Shown here: in pieces, positions 31,914-44,686 of the stretch
Position numbering within the stretch: the stretch's first letter is position 1
Layout: each line of letters begins with the position of its first letter
From: Pholiota molesta
Taxonomy: Eukaryota; Basidiomycota; Agaricomycetes; Agaricales; Strophariaceae
Direction of reading: 5' to 3'
Length of the DNA: 51,322 nt
Assembly: GCA_014925825.1 (NCBI GenBank)
Contig: JACGCK010000284.1
Coordinates: forward strand, 1-51,322
Made by a program: the position numbers and the translations under genes
The notes under the pieces: model-generated
Database searches by the model: none
Told to the model about the DNA's origin: nothing
The model's input: only the letters and a program-made list of their open reading frames with translations

Positions 31914-32976
31914 TCAATAATCATCATCATAACTGTCTTCAAGCGCAAGCGACATTCTCATCTTCTCCCCTTCGGCAACTCGACGCTCCGCCGTAACCCA
32001 AAAATCAACTCCTCCCCTCGCTCCAACCTCCCAATGCTCCAGATGGTCCACCACCGAGCGCAATAACACCACGCGACGGTCCTTCTGCACGAAACTGACA
32101 TTCTCCCCGAGCGAATACAGGTCCAGGTAAAACATCACGACCACCTCCAGCAGGGCGCACTCCTGGAGGATCCGGTCGATGAAGTGCTGATCGGCGACAT
32201 TCGCGAGCGCCAGGTGCGTCAGGCGCGGCAGCAGCGCGAGCTGGCGCCACTTCGCCCACGACGACGACACGTTGATGATCTCGAGGTGCGTGAGGTTGCG
32301 GAACATCGGCTGCGCGAACGCGATGCTGACGTCGTCCGCCGCCGCGCCGCCGCCGCCGGGGACGCCGACGAAGAACGCCGTCGGGTCGAACGAGAGGCGG
32401 CGCAGCGCGGGGAGGCGCTCGAGCGTGCCGATGAGCGGCGTGCACGCGCCGTGCACGATCCACAGCGCGAGGTCGGAGACGTGCGGGCAGGCGTCGAGCA
32501 CCTGCTTGATCTCGTGCGCGGGGCGGTTCTGCAGCAGGATGTGCCGGACCCAGGGCCCGAAGTGCTGGAGGCGGTCCAGCCGCAGCGCCGACTCCTCCTT
32601 GGGCGGCACTTTCAGCTTGAGGAGCTGGAGGACGGGCGTGCGCCGGCGGTGGTCGTGATAGAGCGGCGGTATGACTTTGCCCTCGCCTGATCGTATGATG
32701 CGATAGAGTTCCGGCTCATACCTACAGAGTAAAGCCGTTGAATTGTTGGCCTGATCAGTGGAACGGACTTGCAACTGGGTCGACGGAAAAGGCGTGAACG
32801 CACCATATGCGGAAGCGACGAGCGAGCAGGACGAAGGAGGGGATGCATTCTGGGGCTTCAGAAACGGCTATGTCAAAGATTTCCCTTTCAAGTTCGGCAG
32901 GGAGGCGGCTGATAGTAATAGGAAAGCGGTGGTCGGGGTTTTGAGCGATAGGCTCAGGGTTGATCTTGATAGCCAT
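31914..32976 (-). CDS. Small F-box-like protein, paralogue of the gene at 14549-15456
   Basis: Two exons (32976-32804, 32721-31914) sum to 981 nt, 326 residues. The F-box-like start is RLPAELEREIFDIAVSEAPE then FVLLARRFRIWYEPELYRI. The helical rest reads HFGPWVRHILLQNRPAHEIK, DACPHVSDLALWIVHGACTP, LERLPALRRLSFDPTAFFVG, RNLTHLEIINVSS, LALLPRLTHLALANVADQHF and ECALLEVVVMFYLDLYS. Each block has its match in the other gene (for example SDLALWIVHG against ENLALWLVDG). A Gly/Ala-rich loop (PGGGGAAADD) is unique to this copy. GC content is high. No frame breaks. Probable adaptor of unknown substrate. Confidence 0.75.
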
Positions 32977-35900
32977 TCTAGAGGTGTGGAAAGAGACCAG
33001 CTTGTAGTTAGTTGTAGCACGGTGAACGATGAGTGTGTGTCGTTAAAACGTGGCCAGTGGGGAAATACATGGGTCGATCAAACAGCATCTATTTATAAAT
33101 TATACAGGGGCTTTAGTACTTCAAAGTTGGCTACATTAATTGCTATTAATTGGTGTTGGTTTGAAAAGCGAGTGCGCACCACAATTACTTTAATAATACA
33201 TGCACTCTGGCTTGTAGAAGACAATCTATATTTTTCCCAAAAAATTTGCCCATCAATCCTCGAACAAAGGCGCATACTGTGTGAGTAACTAGCATGATAT
33301 TATATAGGTTCCAGGCAAAGAGAATATCAAAGCCTCCATTGTTGGCGTATAGTGGGATGACCTTCGTCATAAATTCTATCTACTGCGACCAAAATAATGG
33401 ACAATTGGATTTTTTTGCAGAGTACTAGCGCACTGGGCGTCAGATGCGCGCTCCCCGGATGCATATGCCACACTACTTACCAGTACACTTTACTTACACC
33501 TCCACCGACCACGGCGTGGCGCAGCGAACCAGCCAAAAAAATTGCGTATACCAAAGGCGAAAGACGTACATGGCGCTCATGTTAAGGGAGCCATACCCAT
33601 CGAGCCTACTTAGCGTTCACGCAACAGCATGCCAATTTTTATTACTCGCGCCTTTATCGAGCTGTACATTATTGCTCCCAGCGCAAGCAATGTCGACACA
33701 GTGCGCACAGTACAGAATCTTGCCTGACGATTTATCAGGAAACTTCACAGACTGATGCTGTTCATTATTGCAGTTCCTCAGCAGAATGTATTAGTTTTCA
33801 CAGCTTTCTTGATCGTCTGTCAAAAAGTTCGAACTACGAGAATATTTATATCGGTACTAATTTTGACATTTTGAAGAGACGCCCTTGAGCCTCGTTATTG
33901 TGTCGGGCGTAATCTAATCCAATTTATCTCTTACTACGCAGAGAAGCTAATGAAGATTAAATATCGAGCCTATGTAGTTTTCAATGATCTAATCTAAATG
34001 TCAGTGCTGTCAATGCATTCTGCTCTACTAATTTTACATCGACTCTTCAGCTTCAGAGGCAGATCGTCTGGCTCCGCTGACTTAGCGCCTTGGTAGCGTT
34101 CAGTGGTCATGTACAAACCTGACGCCTATCTCTATGCAAAGTCGAAATTCAAACCTGTTCGAACCATACATATGAGTCGGCCACTACGTAGTTACTAAGT
34201 AGTTACTAGTACCAGGGTAACAACTTTTCCACATCAAAGCAATCCGATTATCTATGCGAGTTATACTCATCTTTTTTTCTTTGAATCCCACACTGAAAAT
34301 TTCTGAGGATATCACGAGAGACAAGAACACGTCCGGATTTCAATTTGCAGCGCGTTGTCAGCTGTTACTCACATGTTGTCAGTGACTGAGTGAATCCGCA
34401 AAATGCCGTCGGTAACTCAGTCGAAGGCCTGGTTTTCCACAAAGAAAACTTGCAAAGTTATCGATCTGACTAAACAACCGCACGGACTGATATGTAGTAG
34501 AACCGGATATCTAGCGACCGCGTAGGGTGATTCATAACGTCGCGCCCAGCGGCCTGATTCTTTGAAAGAAGTTTAGATCACAACTTTACCTGGTAAAGAT
34601 GGTAAGAACATCGCATTGTATATGGTCAATCCCTTGCCGATCGGTGTAGAATCGCATCTACAGGAGAATCGCTAAATATAATGCTACACTCCAGTCTCGC
34701 ACGGTAGGCTAATTGCATGGGAAAGGCGTTGAGTATCTGTGGTAAGATCCATGAATTGTCAATGTGGTCAGCGGAATGGCGTCAGTCTGAAGCCAATCAT
34801 TAGCAAGCCACCGTAAATCCTCAAGGCCTCGTTTGTTGCCCAGGCATGGCTAGCTTATAGATTGCAGAGGATGATAGAACCAGATGTTATTGATAACGGC
34901 TAGGCCTTATCGACAACTATATAAAAGGTATGGCATAGAGTCGAGATTCGAAACGTGGAGGAGAACTTCATGATAGCAAATGTACACATGATAGAACGCA
35001 GTCGACCATTGTGGTGTGGGCTTTTCCATCGGATGTCCAGATGCTAATAGTCATGTATATAATTCTAACCTATGCAGCAAGACACTTAGAGATACTTAGT
35101 CGCACCAATGTCAATCCGACTCAAGGATCAAAAATTCCTGTCAGTTGGCACTCAGAATAGAGCTCCACGTCATCTACGATTCACCCCATGTAACGTAACT
35201 GATAAGGCCCAGGAGCGACTTCCACGAAATGAATTATCGACATATGTACAATGAAAAATATGAAGTTATCCTGTTTTGCAACTCGAATGCGCCTCACAAG
35301 ACAAATTTTCTTACGAAGAACAACTCAGTTTCACTGAGGCGCTTTAAAAAAGTGGATATACTTCAACTATACCAGGGTCCTGAAAGCGGTTATAAGACAA
35401 GAAAGCGACAGCCCGTCTCTAGCCGCGATCTCCAACGCACGACTGCGAAGTTTAATCATGCGTCACAGATAATTTCCAGGCAGCTCGGATCTGCTCGGAT
35501 GTGCGGGAAAGCATAGTGCAAGGTTTTACCGAGTGCCATCGTTGCCGACTGCCCATCGTTTCCCCTCGTTTCCCATGGCCAGAAAACGCAACAGAAATTT
35601 CAAGGTACGGTTTGCCTTTGGTTAGCCTGGGCTTTGATTTGAGCCTGCGTGCGCTTTCCCGCCGTTTTCACATTCGTGCCCCATCGCTTGCTTCCATGAG
35701 CTGAATTTGAGTCCCGAGACGCCATAGCTGCCAGGCTTTGTACAGATTATTAAACATCATACAATAAGGCCTCTATGATCCTCATTGAACAAGTTCTGAA
35801 TCCTGATCTTCATCTATATAATATCAGTGATCCTAACACCGATCGTTCACCGATCGTGATGTTTTCTAGGCTCAGGTTAGAGTTTTGTTATCTTCTATGC

Positions 35901-37278
35901 AGGTAGAGAATCACTCAAAGAAGGCGTAGCAGTTGCAAGTATATCCTGACATATACAGCTGATCGACCTGATCGAGACTTGATCATGAATGTCCCCTATC
36001 GACAGTGATTCTGTGAAATGGTCTTCTTAACAGGGAAGGGATGCCAGCAATTACGACAGGGAACTATTACGGGCAAGATAATAAGGCACCCCAGAAATAT
36101 CATACATAGGGGGAGGTTCCAACGCTGAGAGCGAGTCTTGCGAACGTTCTAAATGCGCCTCGGAACCTGTACTTAACACGCGTATGCGGCGCTGTGCGGC
36201 GTCGCGCGTCCTATTTTACACCTGTGCACACCGGAATGCAGGACCTCCATAATCATGATCATATGTGCCCTAAATGTAGAGTCACCCTCTATGCAGTAGA
36301 ATAGATTGATTCCATCTATGAATGATATTCAGCTTGGAACACCGTACAATTGATTCCGGCTGCGTTTGGGGCCAGACATCGTTGTCGGTATACTTGAAAA
36401 GCTCCTAGTGCCGCCTTCGCCACCATTGTCATACATTCTTAAGCTCGCACAATTCAATTCAGATACGGAGAGGACTATATTAACTTGTTTATTTATTCAT
36501 GTCATTTGGAGACCTATGTATATATACATTTCGAATTCTACGTTTTTAGTATCGGGACATGGCCATAAAGGCCACTTTCCGGACAGATTAATTAGGAGTG
36601 AAAAGAATGTGGGGTATATAAATACGGTTATATAGATAGTGTTGACGGTGTTGCGCGTTCTTCTAATGGGAAAATATGGCGCCAAGATTATAGATGGTGT
36701 TGAGATGCGAGAAAGGATGAAACATGGGAGGATCAGATGTCGAGTTATGATAGGGAGCGATGATCGAGTTGGCCGAGAAGGTGGTTCCCATTGATGTCAC
36801 TGTCGAGTGGTCCGATGCTGCATATGGTCATGGGCGAGCATCATGCAGTTGGGGAGGAAAAACGCGCGGGGACGATGGAGAAGAAGGACCGCAAGAAAAG
36901 AAGGAGAGGAATTAAAAGAGCGTGGTATAGGAAAAGAAGTATCTATAGGTGGTGATATACCGCAACTGAGGCAGCATAATAAAGATGGTAAAGAGAATAA
37001 ATATATACACAATTCAAACCCGATGAGACCAATAAGTGTGTAGTAGAAGGCGTGAATACAAGAAGAAATCACATAGTACATCAAAAAAAGCACAGCAGGA
37101 GAGCAACATATTGGCATATAATGGAAAAATGAAAAAGGTAAAATTCGACACATAGTAATCGCAGCGAGAAGAATACACGGTCCTTGAAATCCAGAAGAGA
37201 AAAAAGGAAGAGGATAGAAAAATAGGGGGAGGGATCAAGAAGTCTTGAAAGAAGCATCAACGTCAACTGTTCGAGGAC
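32977..37278. other. Gene-poor stretch of 4.3 kb
   Basis: No frame here has content I recognise. The longest, 33444-33755 and 35229-35516, lack splice partners and domain-like text. A short repeat, GTAGTTACTAA then GTAGTTACTAG, lies near 34184-34209. The part at 36797-37270 is purine-rich on the plus strand and lies downstream of the Ser/Pro-rich gene. No transposon protein or RNA gene seen. Confidence 0.5.
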
Positions 37279-39686
37279 TTACAAGACAACTCCGCCATCT
37301 TTTACGGGGTGGCCTTCTAGACCGGCAACGTTCAGCAATCTCTTCCACCCGCCCCATGCAACCCCCAGCACACCAGTACTGCGGCCTCGTTCATGTTCCA
37401 GGTCAGCATCATCTGGAGACATAGGATCCGCAGGTGGTTCGCCGAGTCCTTCAACAGATGCAAAGCTGACGTATCCTTCGATGGCGCGACATCGGGCAGA
37501 CGCTTTTCGAGCATTGAACTGCGGGTGGCGGTCACGGTGCCGTGCAATGTGGGAGTCCAGCGCGTCCCCAATGTCTCCTTGGATGTCTGCAGATCGAGAG
37601 CGCTGACGATACGCGTATGCGGACGACGTATTCGATGCGGGAAACGAGGCCTGCGAATTATGCGAGGATGACGACATGGAATCTTGCTCGTGCTCGTGGT
37701 CCGATCCAGAAGATGTTGGCCTATCCATAGGCGCATTGCGCGGTCTCCTTGGGGCTCCATATGTCAGCCCAGCTTTCGGGGGTGCTCGACTTGGAAGTGG
37801 CTTCATAGGAGAAAACGCCCGTTTATAGGGGCTTGGACAATAGCTATCGGTGCCTGTCGTTTGGCCTGGTGCCCCAGACGTTGAGAAATTGCGTGCGGTG
37901 AACGGTGGCGTAGGTGGTGGCGTAAGGAGTCTCATTTCACCATCTTCAGCGTCCTCCCCTTCAGCGTCTTCTCCTCGCACAAGTGGTGGTGTCGTACCTG
38001 TCCTTGAAATCAAGGACGGCGGCACTGAGCTCTTGCGCCTGGGAATACGGGACGGGTTAGGCGCTGTCGAACTTCTTCTAGGAGAGGGTGCAGGTGAGGC
38101 ACGCGCAGGGCCCAGTGAAGAAGGCAGTGGAGGCGAAATAGGGTCTGTCTTTGACCTAGTACGGCTGTGGGACACTGCTCGGACTGTCGACGAGACTCTT
38201 GATGTTGGGATCATACCGTGCTCGAATTGGTTCTGTGATTGGCTGCTGCTGCTACCACTGTTATTTGAAGGGGCAGAATATAAGGGGCTTGGAGTTAACT
38301 GGAGATGAAACTATATACTTCAGCGATTCTATGAAAACCGACATGGCCATGACTCACCGATTCAATGGGAACCTCCTCCTCTCCCCTTTCGTGCCACGGC
38401 CACCCACCCTCCTCATCTCTGACCTCATTCTCACGACTCATGCTCCGCTGCGCCGTCCTTCTCCTTTGCTTCTCACGTTCTCCGCGCTCCACTACTCTCC
38501 CGACCGACAACACCCTTTCCAAACGCGCCCTCAGGACTTGCTCATGAGGGGTCATGACTAGGGGTTCGCCGACAGACGCATGTCCCTGTCTGCTGCGCGG
38601 CCGCCTATCGGGACTTTCTGAAACGCTACTGTGAGAGGCGGTGGTATTGTGCCGCTTAAGCCCGCTGGACTTAGGAACTGGCACCGGTGCCGAGCCTTCA
38701 AGAGGCAAAGGCGCGGGACGCCTTCGCAGGGGCGAGGGTGAATGCGATGTGCTCCGTGGACTGTCTGCCAAAGGCGAGTGCGCCCTCGGCTTGGAAGTAG
38801 GGGACTGCTGGTATGAGACTGACTGGGAGTGCTGATGTCTATGCCGGCGCATGGTTGGCGAACCTTCTGCGTCCCCGCCATAATATCCGAGACTTGGGTG
38901 CGCAGGCATCGCAGGCGTGGGTGATGGTGATCGGGGGTTATTCATGGCGGTGCGGAACAGGAAGGTGCCTCGTGTATATTCGTCTCGCTCTGGTGAGGAC
39001 GACGCCAGAGAGCCAGAAAACGTGGATGCGGGCACATGGGAGTGCCTTCTCCTATGGCCTTTGAGAGACGGTGGGCTCATACCGGCGTTCTCGTAAGTAT
39101 CGGTGAGCGGAGCGGCAAGCGTGGGGTTGCGCTCAATTTCGTCGCGTATGAGGGTGTCGCGGAGTAGGCGTTCTGAACGGCTGGACGACCGCGGGCCTGT
39201 AGAAACGGTAGGTGATGGTGGTTGTGATGGTGGTTGGGCAAGAGCCATAGGCGTCTTGCAAGTGGTGGGGGTTGTGGGATTTGAAACAGGGGCGACTTTC
39301 GCAAAGGGCTGGAGTAGGCGGAAGAGAGGGCTGGGGCGTCCTTTAGCTGTTGTAGCACTGCGCAGAGGAGTACGAGGCGTGCGAGGTGCGTGGCAGTGGT
39401 ATGATGAATCTGATGAAAACGAGGATATGGATGACGAGGTGAGTGGTGTCGAAGAACTTGACGTGGACGCCCAGGAGATCGAGTGAACGGAAGTGAATGA
39501 TGGAATGGGGCTGAGCAGACCGAGACTCTGTGTGTGCGATGAAGCGCGCCTATTCTCGTCTTCGACGACGCTGGTCAAAGCTACGCAATGGTCATGAACG
39601 GAGGAAAGGTAAAAAGGCAAATAATTGGACCGACCTTGTTTTGCAGATGAAGGAGGAGATGTTGAGGGGTGGGCTGCGAAAGACAT
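37279..39686 (-). CDS. Ser/Pro-rich, largely disordered protein, unknown function
   Basis: Two exons (39686-38358, 38298-37279) sum to 2349 nt, 782 residues. Most of it is low-complexity Ser/Pro/Arg with many SP and RSxS sites, such as RSPSPTPAMPAHPSLGYY and SPSPLRRRPAPLPL, typical of proteins phosphorylated by proline-directed kinases. Islands that look conserved are ERLLRDTLIRDEIERNPTLA (about 180), VMTPHEQVLRARLERVLSVG (about 390), MRLLTPPPTPPFTARNFST and QFNARKASARCRAIEGYVSF. The T-P-P-P-T-P-P-F-T-A-R block is echoed later by PQFNARK. No enzyme domain or membrane helix. A nuclear or cell-cortex regulator is a guess. No frame breaks in 2.3 kb of GC-rich DNA. Confidence 0.75.
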
Positions 39687-42600
39687 TTCGAAATTCGCAG
39701 TGGGTAAATGAATGGCAAATGACTTCTAATTGCGGTAATCCTCCCAATCTGCAATCGTACCGGATTCTGGATGCGTGGCTGAGAAATGGGCTGATCGAGA
39801 TGGTTATTTTTCTTCTTCACCTTCCTCTCTCGGAAGGGTCTTATGACCACGATCCAACCCAGAATCTAGGATTCCACTAGTCACACAAATCACACACTAT
39901 AAGTGTAAGTCCCGGCCTTTGGGGAACACGCTGCAAACGTACCTTAGCCTGAAAAATCAACCCCGCGACCACGGAAGACGGATGATGTCCGCGTACCACT
40001 TGTGCTGTTACTCAAACCCCACAGAATCAGCGAAGCAGCTTGGCTGAAATCAGGTCGCTTGTCACACGGAATCTACAAGATGTGCACGTTGTAGACACGA
40101 GGCTTGTCGTACGTTTCGAACGGCACGGAAGTCGGATGACGCGGACGGAGTCCGACGGACTATGCGACGGGTGGCGAATCTACGAGTCTTTCGATAAGAC
40201 GAGATGGGATGAGAGGGGCAACGAGGAGGCCCACGACGACTTTAAATTCCGGAACTTATAAAAAAAGTAGGAATCCCTGGCACGCCTGGTATGTTGCAGT
40301 CGCAGGTTGCCGGTAAATGGCCGCGGCCGTCGCGGTGGGTCGAGGGAGAGCGGTGAAGAGCGGTGAAGAGCGCAATCAATGGTGGTGGTACTTAAGAGAA
40401 AAAGTTAAGGGAAAGATATGTCTCACGGACAACAACCTTCAAGCCGCCCACAGCCCATGGCGACTAGCATGTTTTACCTTGACATTAATGGAATCTACTC
40501 AAATAAGTAAAAACTACCAAACAACTGAGGAAACCAAACCAACGGGAATCGGTGGTTACGCGGCGTCTATTTGTACCATGAAGCCGAAATATCCTCCAAT
40601 AAAGTTCCTTGCTTTTTTCTGTGGCACAAGTCCTTGTGTGGGGCTGCCCGAAATCCGCTGATTTTGCAGGTACATATAATTGAAAACATTCTCAGGCAAT
40701 TCCCATGCGCATATCCCTAATTGGGGTGCGCCGTCAGTTGAGCACCCAACCCCTCCCCCATCACATCACCCTTCACAACACCCATCAAAAGTAGAATCTC
40801 CACGGAGGTGGCAACTTATAAATCAGATATGTCGGGCATAAAAATCTGCTCGAGTGTATGGCCATACCGGCTCGGCCAGATGAGATCAATAATTTGTTTT
40901 GACCTGCTTTTGACTGTGAAATTTGGGTCGATGCCAGGCTATGCCAGGCTATGCAAGGTATGTATGTTGGTTTGTTATTTATCGTTCATAAAAAATTATC
41001 TACTCAGGTTGATCCACATGTCCAAGACAGGACAAGCGGCGGTTGCGGCCTGCCCTCCGCTGCGCCTATGCGTATATATTCGTGAGTTCCTCGGAATATC
41101 GGAGATCTGCAACCACATACCTGATGGCCAATGACGCGGGCGCGTGTGTGTGTGTAGATCTTCGGATTTTGGAATTACAGACCACTTGGTTTGTTGCTTG
41201 ATTTTGCCGTATTCCGGAATATCATCCAAGAGAGTTGAAGAGACTGACTACATCAATTCCGTGTGGGCCCGGGCCTGAGTAGCTGTGGTGGAACAATGCG
41301 ACGTGCGTTACCTGTTACACTTATTTTTGATAAATCTGCGTTTTTTCGAGTCCATGTGGATACACGGCACATTCAGAGGCCAGAGCCTGCTAGAGCTGGG
41401 ATTAATTAGGATCACGGCAAAGGGCGCGATTCAGACATAGCCATGACCAAGCTGGAAGGTCATCTCGCTTTCTGTGCGGACAACGCACGGACGCATAGTA
41501 GTCTCCATGCTTGATACCATTCCCACACCTGTCTAGCCAGGTTTCCCCAGCCTCAGATTACACAAGGACGCAAAGTACATTAATCTCGGAGATTCCGGAG
41601 GCATACTTATCGTCAAAATAATGACATCCGCGCGGACGCGCATGATGCGATTTTTGTGCAGGAAACGCGCCGCGCGGGAGCTTTGAAGCTCAGTGAAAAA
41701 GCTAATGTCAATAAAGACTCTGCGCCATACAGGCTACTGAATTTATACTTCTAAGATATGATCTTGTCAGTGTAGCCCTCGAATTGAATTGAAATCCATG
41801 TAGAATCCTGCTTATCACTGGCTCGAGAACAACTCTAAATGTTAGCGTCAGCTTTTGAACATCATCTGAATTCAGCTACATCTATTTATGCATACATGCA
41901 TGTGGTGACTGCGGTACAGAATTTGCTCTATGTAAATATGCCGTGGTGGGTGTCGTGATATGGTCATCCTCAGCGCGGACATGAAGTGCTGATGTAGAAA
42001 AGCGCGCAAGCCGCCTTCCACGCACGTATCATGCAGTCATTAATGACCCATGAACTTCAGAGTGACGTCGAAATTGAACAAAGTAGCTCCAAGAGTTTGA
42101 TCATCGGTATATTTTCTAGACGTTATCTGTAAGTCATTGCCATTGACATGGGCCCATGATAGAAACATGTCTTATTTTATGCATTTAATATGGCGCTCTT
42201 TGCAGCTAATGGCAATATCGTCGACCACTGTAATCTAGTAGAATGATACGTGGACATATAGCATCAGATAGCATCCCAAGAAATCCCAAGAACTCCTGAG
42301 AAGCTATTTACGCGCTTCAATATTTGGTGCGTTGATTTGAGACTAGAAATTGCCGAAGTCAGAAGGACAGGCTGCGGTAAATCGCCACTGGTCAAGGACA
42401 TTGGCCATAACTTCTACTGTTCTCAAAAATTGGAGCACTTTGAATTTTGAGGTCGGATCTCACCCGCGAAGCGTTCATACTCATTCACGTAAAGAAAAGT
42501 TTGGTTGCTTTGATTCGATTGTGTCATTACTATCGAGGCGCAATACATAATTACCATCAATCGCATTCACGTACGCCCGCGCGCGCCGCCGCGCACGCCG

Positions 42601-44686
42601 CACGCCCCACAGGCGCGAGTCTCACGTGGCATGCACGTGTAAGTCTGCCACTGATGCGTTTCTTCCGGGCCGGATCTTCAAGTTTCCTTCTCAACTGCCA
42701 ACTTCGATGCTGCTTCGGCGCCATACTGCTCCTAGCCAACTCCTAGCTTCGTAATGGCTGTTTGACTCTGCCGACGGACTCAGGTACTTAAAAGTGCTCC
42801 AGGGTTGTCGTAGGTTCTGCGCAAAGTCAGATGCAGGATTGTTTTCGCTAAAGAACGTGCGGCCCAGTGTACTCACTGTACTACAATCCCCTCTTGTAAG
42901 TACCCTCTTGTCTCGACGGCTAAAAACGCCTCGGATTGCATTCTCTACGGCAACTGCACTCGAATTTTTTTTTGAAAGCTGTTACTTGAATGGAACCTAC
43001 AGGTAACTTGTATCGTAGATTCGTACGAAATGAGACGAAATGGACTCACGCCTGCAGATCCGACGAGGCTGGTCAATGACAGGGAAGCTGGAAAAGGTGT
43101 GCGCTTGCACGGCTTTCCTTTCACCAGTGATTTGGTAATGGGAGCTATTACCGGGTCATTCTCCCTTTTTCTATGGACAATCTCTGCTTGAAATCCACGA
43201 CCAAATAAGTGCTGCTAGTTCTCGAACCGGCTGTTTTAACTCGAGTTTGAGCATTTCTTCTTGACCGGTGCCATCTTCTCTGACCCATATGTGATTTTTC
43301 TTCGCCAATCAGTATTATACCTGGACATTCTTTCTATGTGGCCACCTGGCGAAGGTTAAATCCTCTCAGTCCTGCTCTTATTTCTGAAGTCAATAGCTGA
43401 ACTACCGAAAGGTGAGTTAAACGTCAAAGGCGGGATCCCAATACTGCACATTACTTCGGATAGATCTCTCTCAATTGTATTTAGGGCACTTGCGCAATTT
43501 GCTCTGGTCGCTTGATTTCCACTGTGAGATTCAGGCTTTCTCTCGGACGGCTCAGACTGACCGACTGAGTTCGATTCTTCCCAAGAAATCCGGTCACAAG
43601 AGGGCCGGTCACTAGTTTTGAGCCGCTCTAGACTGCTTGTTGAATCACATCAACAGTTTATCTGGAATGGCCGAAGCCTTTATCTTTCAGATTACGATGC
43701 CGATGTACCTGTATGCGCCACAGCATGCTGCCTTAAATCCTAGATTGTGGCTGAAATAAATTTGTGTTCTCTTTATCAGCTGTGTCACTATTTTGCACGC
43801 TTCCGTTCGGTCAATTCTGAATCACTGACTGAACTAATGAATGTAGGAGCTCTTCTGAATATTCATTGCTGCGCATTTATCACACTCCCATTTTTTTATC
43901 TGGAAGCCATCTCAGGGTTAAATAAACTCCGAGCAAAATTTGAAGGCTATGTCCCAGTGAGCCTTCTCGACTGACAGATTTTTCATACACGTGTTGTTGC
44001 GTGCAGGCAATGTTTGAGTCACGACAGCATCAGCTGTTAATTTGTCAGATTGAAGGTCCGGGCTATCTCAATGTTTGTGCTGCACTTATACATAGCCTCT
44101 GCTCTTCTAATCTCTGGGGATGTTAATTAATGTCAAACGCTTGACAGGCTCTCATTTAATGATTATCCTGTCGCCCCGCATGTGCCTCGACTCTTCCGTA
44201 CTTTGGGGTCTGAATCTTGGATCCTTATCCGAATCTTGCAGTATGCAGGGAGGGCGGATTTGGGAAAGAGATAAACAGAATAACGACACTAAATACAATC
44301 AAATCAGCACGAGACTCTGTATTCATCTCTTACTCGAAAATGTGCGGCGACGGCCACTAACGGGGCAGTGGATCAGGTTTACATCTTACCGTTGTAAAAA
44401 CATGGGCCACCTACAACCAGCCAGGTTAATACAAGCCCTGCAAGCTCTATACATAAATCACCCCGATTGTTGTACAGAAGTAGCATCTACATGCGGAGTC
44501 GATAAGCGCCCAATAAAACTATGTAAGGCAAGTTTAATTATGAGATCACGTGGGCAGATAATCTTGTAATGTGACTCGAAAGAAATTTCTGGGATCTTAT
44601 CTAGTATTCGACTTTTTCCTGGACCACGACGTCGGTATGCACCCAGCACCGTGCTATGCAGTCCATATCTCATCTAATCTGTAGAA
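39687..44686. other. Gene-poor stretch of 5 kb
   Basis: Only short frames without recognisable content (40317-40661, 40808-41134, 42447-42746, 43747-43974, 44120-44569). Seen in it: a double ATGCCAGGCT near 40932-40951, a GTGTGTGTGTG run near 41144-41155, and a CpG-dense island of CGCGCGCGCCGCCGCGCACG type at 42570-42610. The last 150 bases are the FGAM synthase promoter. Confidence 0.5.
44547..44577. promoter_or_regulatory. CACGTG box and TGACTC site upstream of FGAM synthase
   Basis: CACGTG lies at 44547-44552 and TGACTC at 44572-44577, 110-140 bases before the start codon. In yeast, TGACTC is the core bound by Bas1 and Gcn4 at purine genes; CACGTG is the bHLH site. Function here is inference, and six-base sites occur by chance. 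Confidence 0.3.

Noticed and set aside
32184..32690. Plus-strand frame antisense to the F-box-like gene
   Set aside because: Arg/Glu/Ala-rich shadow of a GC-rich coding exon.
44120..44569. 149-codon plus-strand frame before FGAM synthase
   Set aside because: Odd composition, no recognisable content, and it sits in the promoter.
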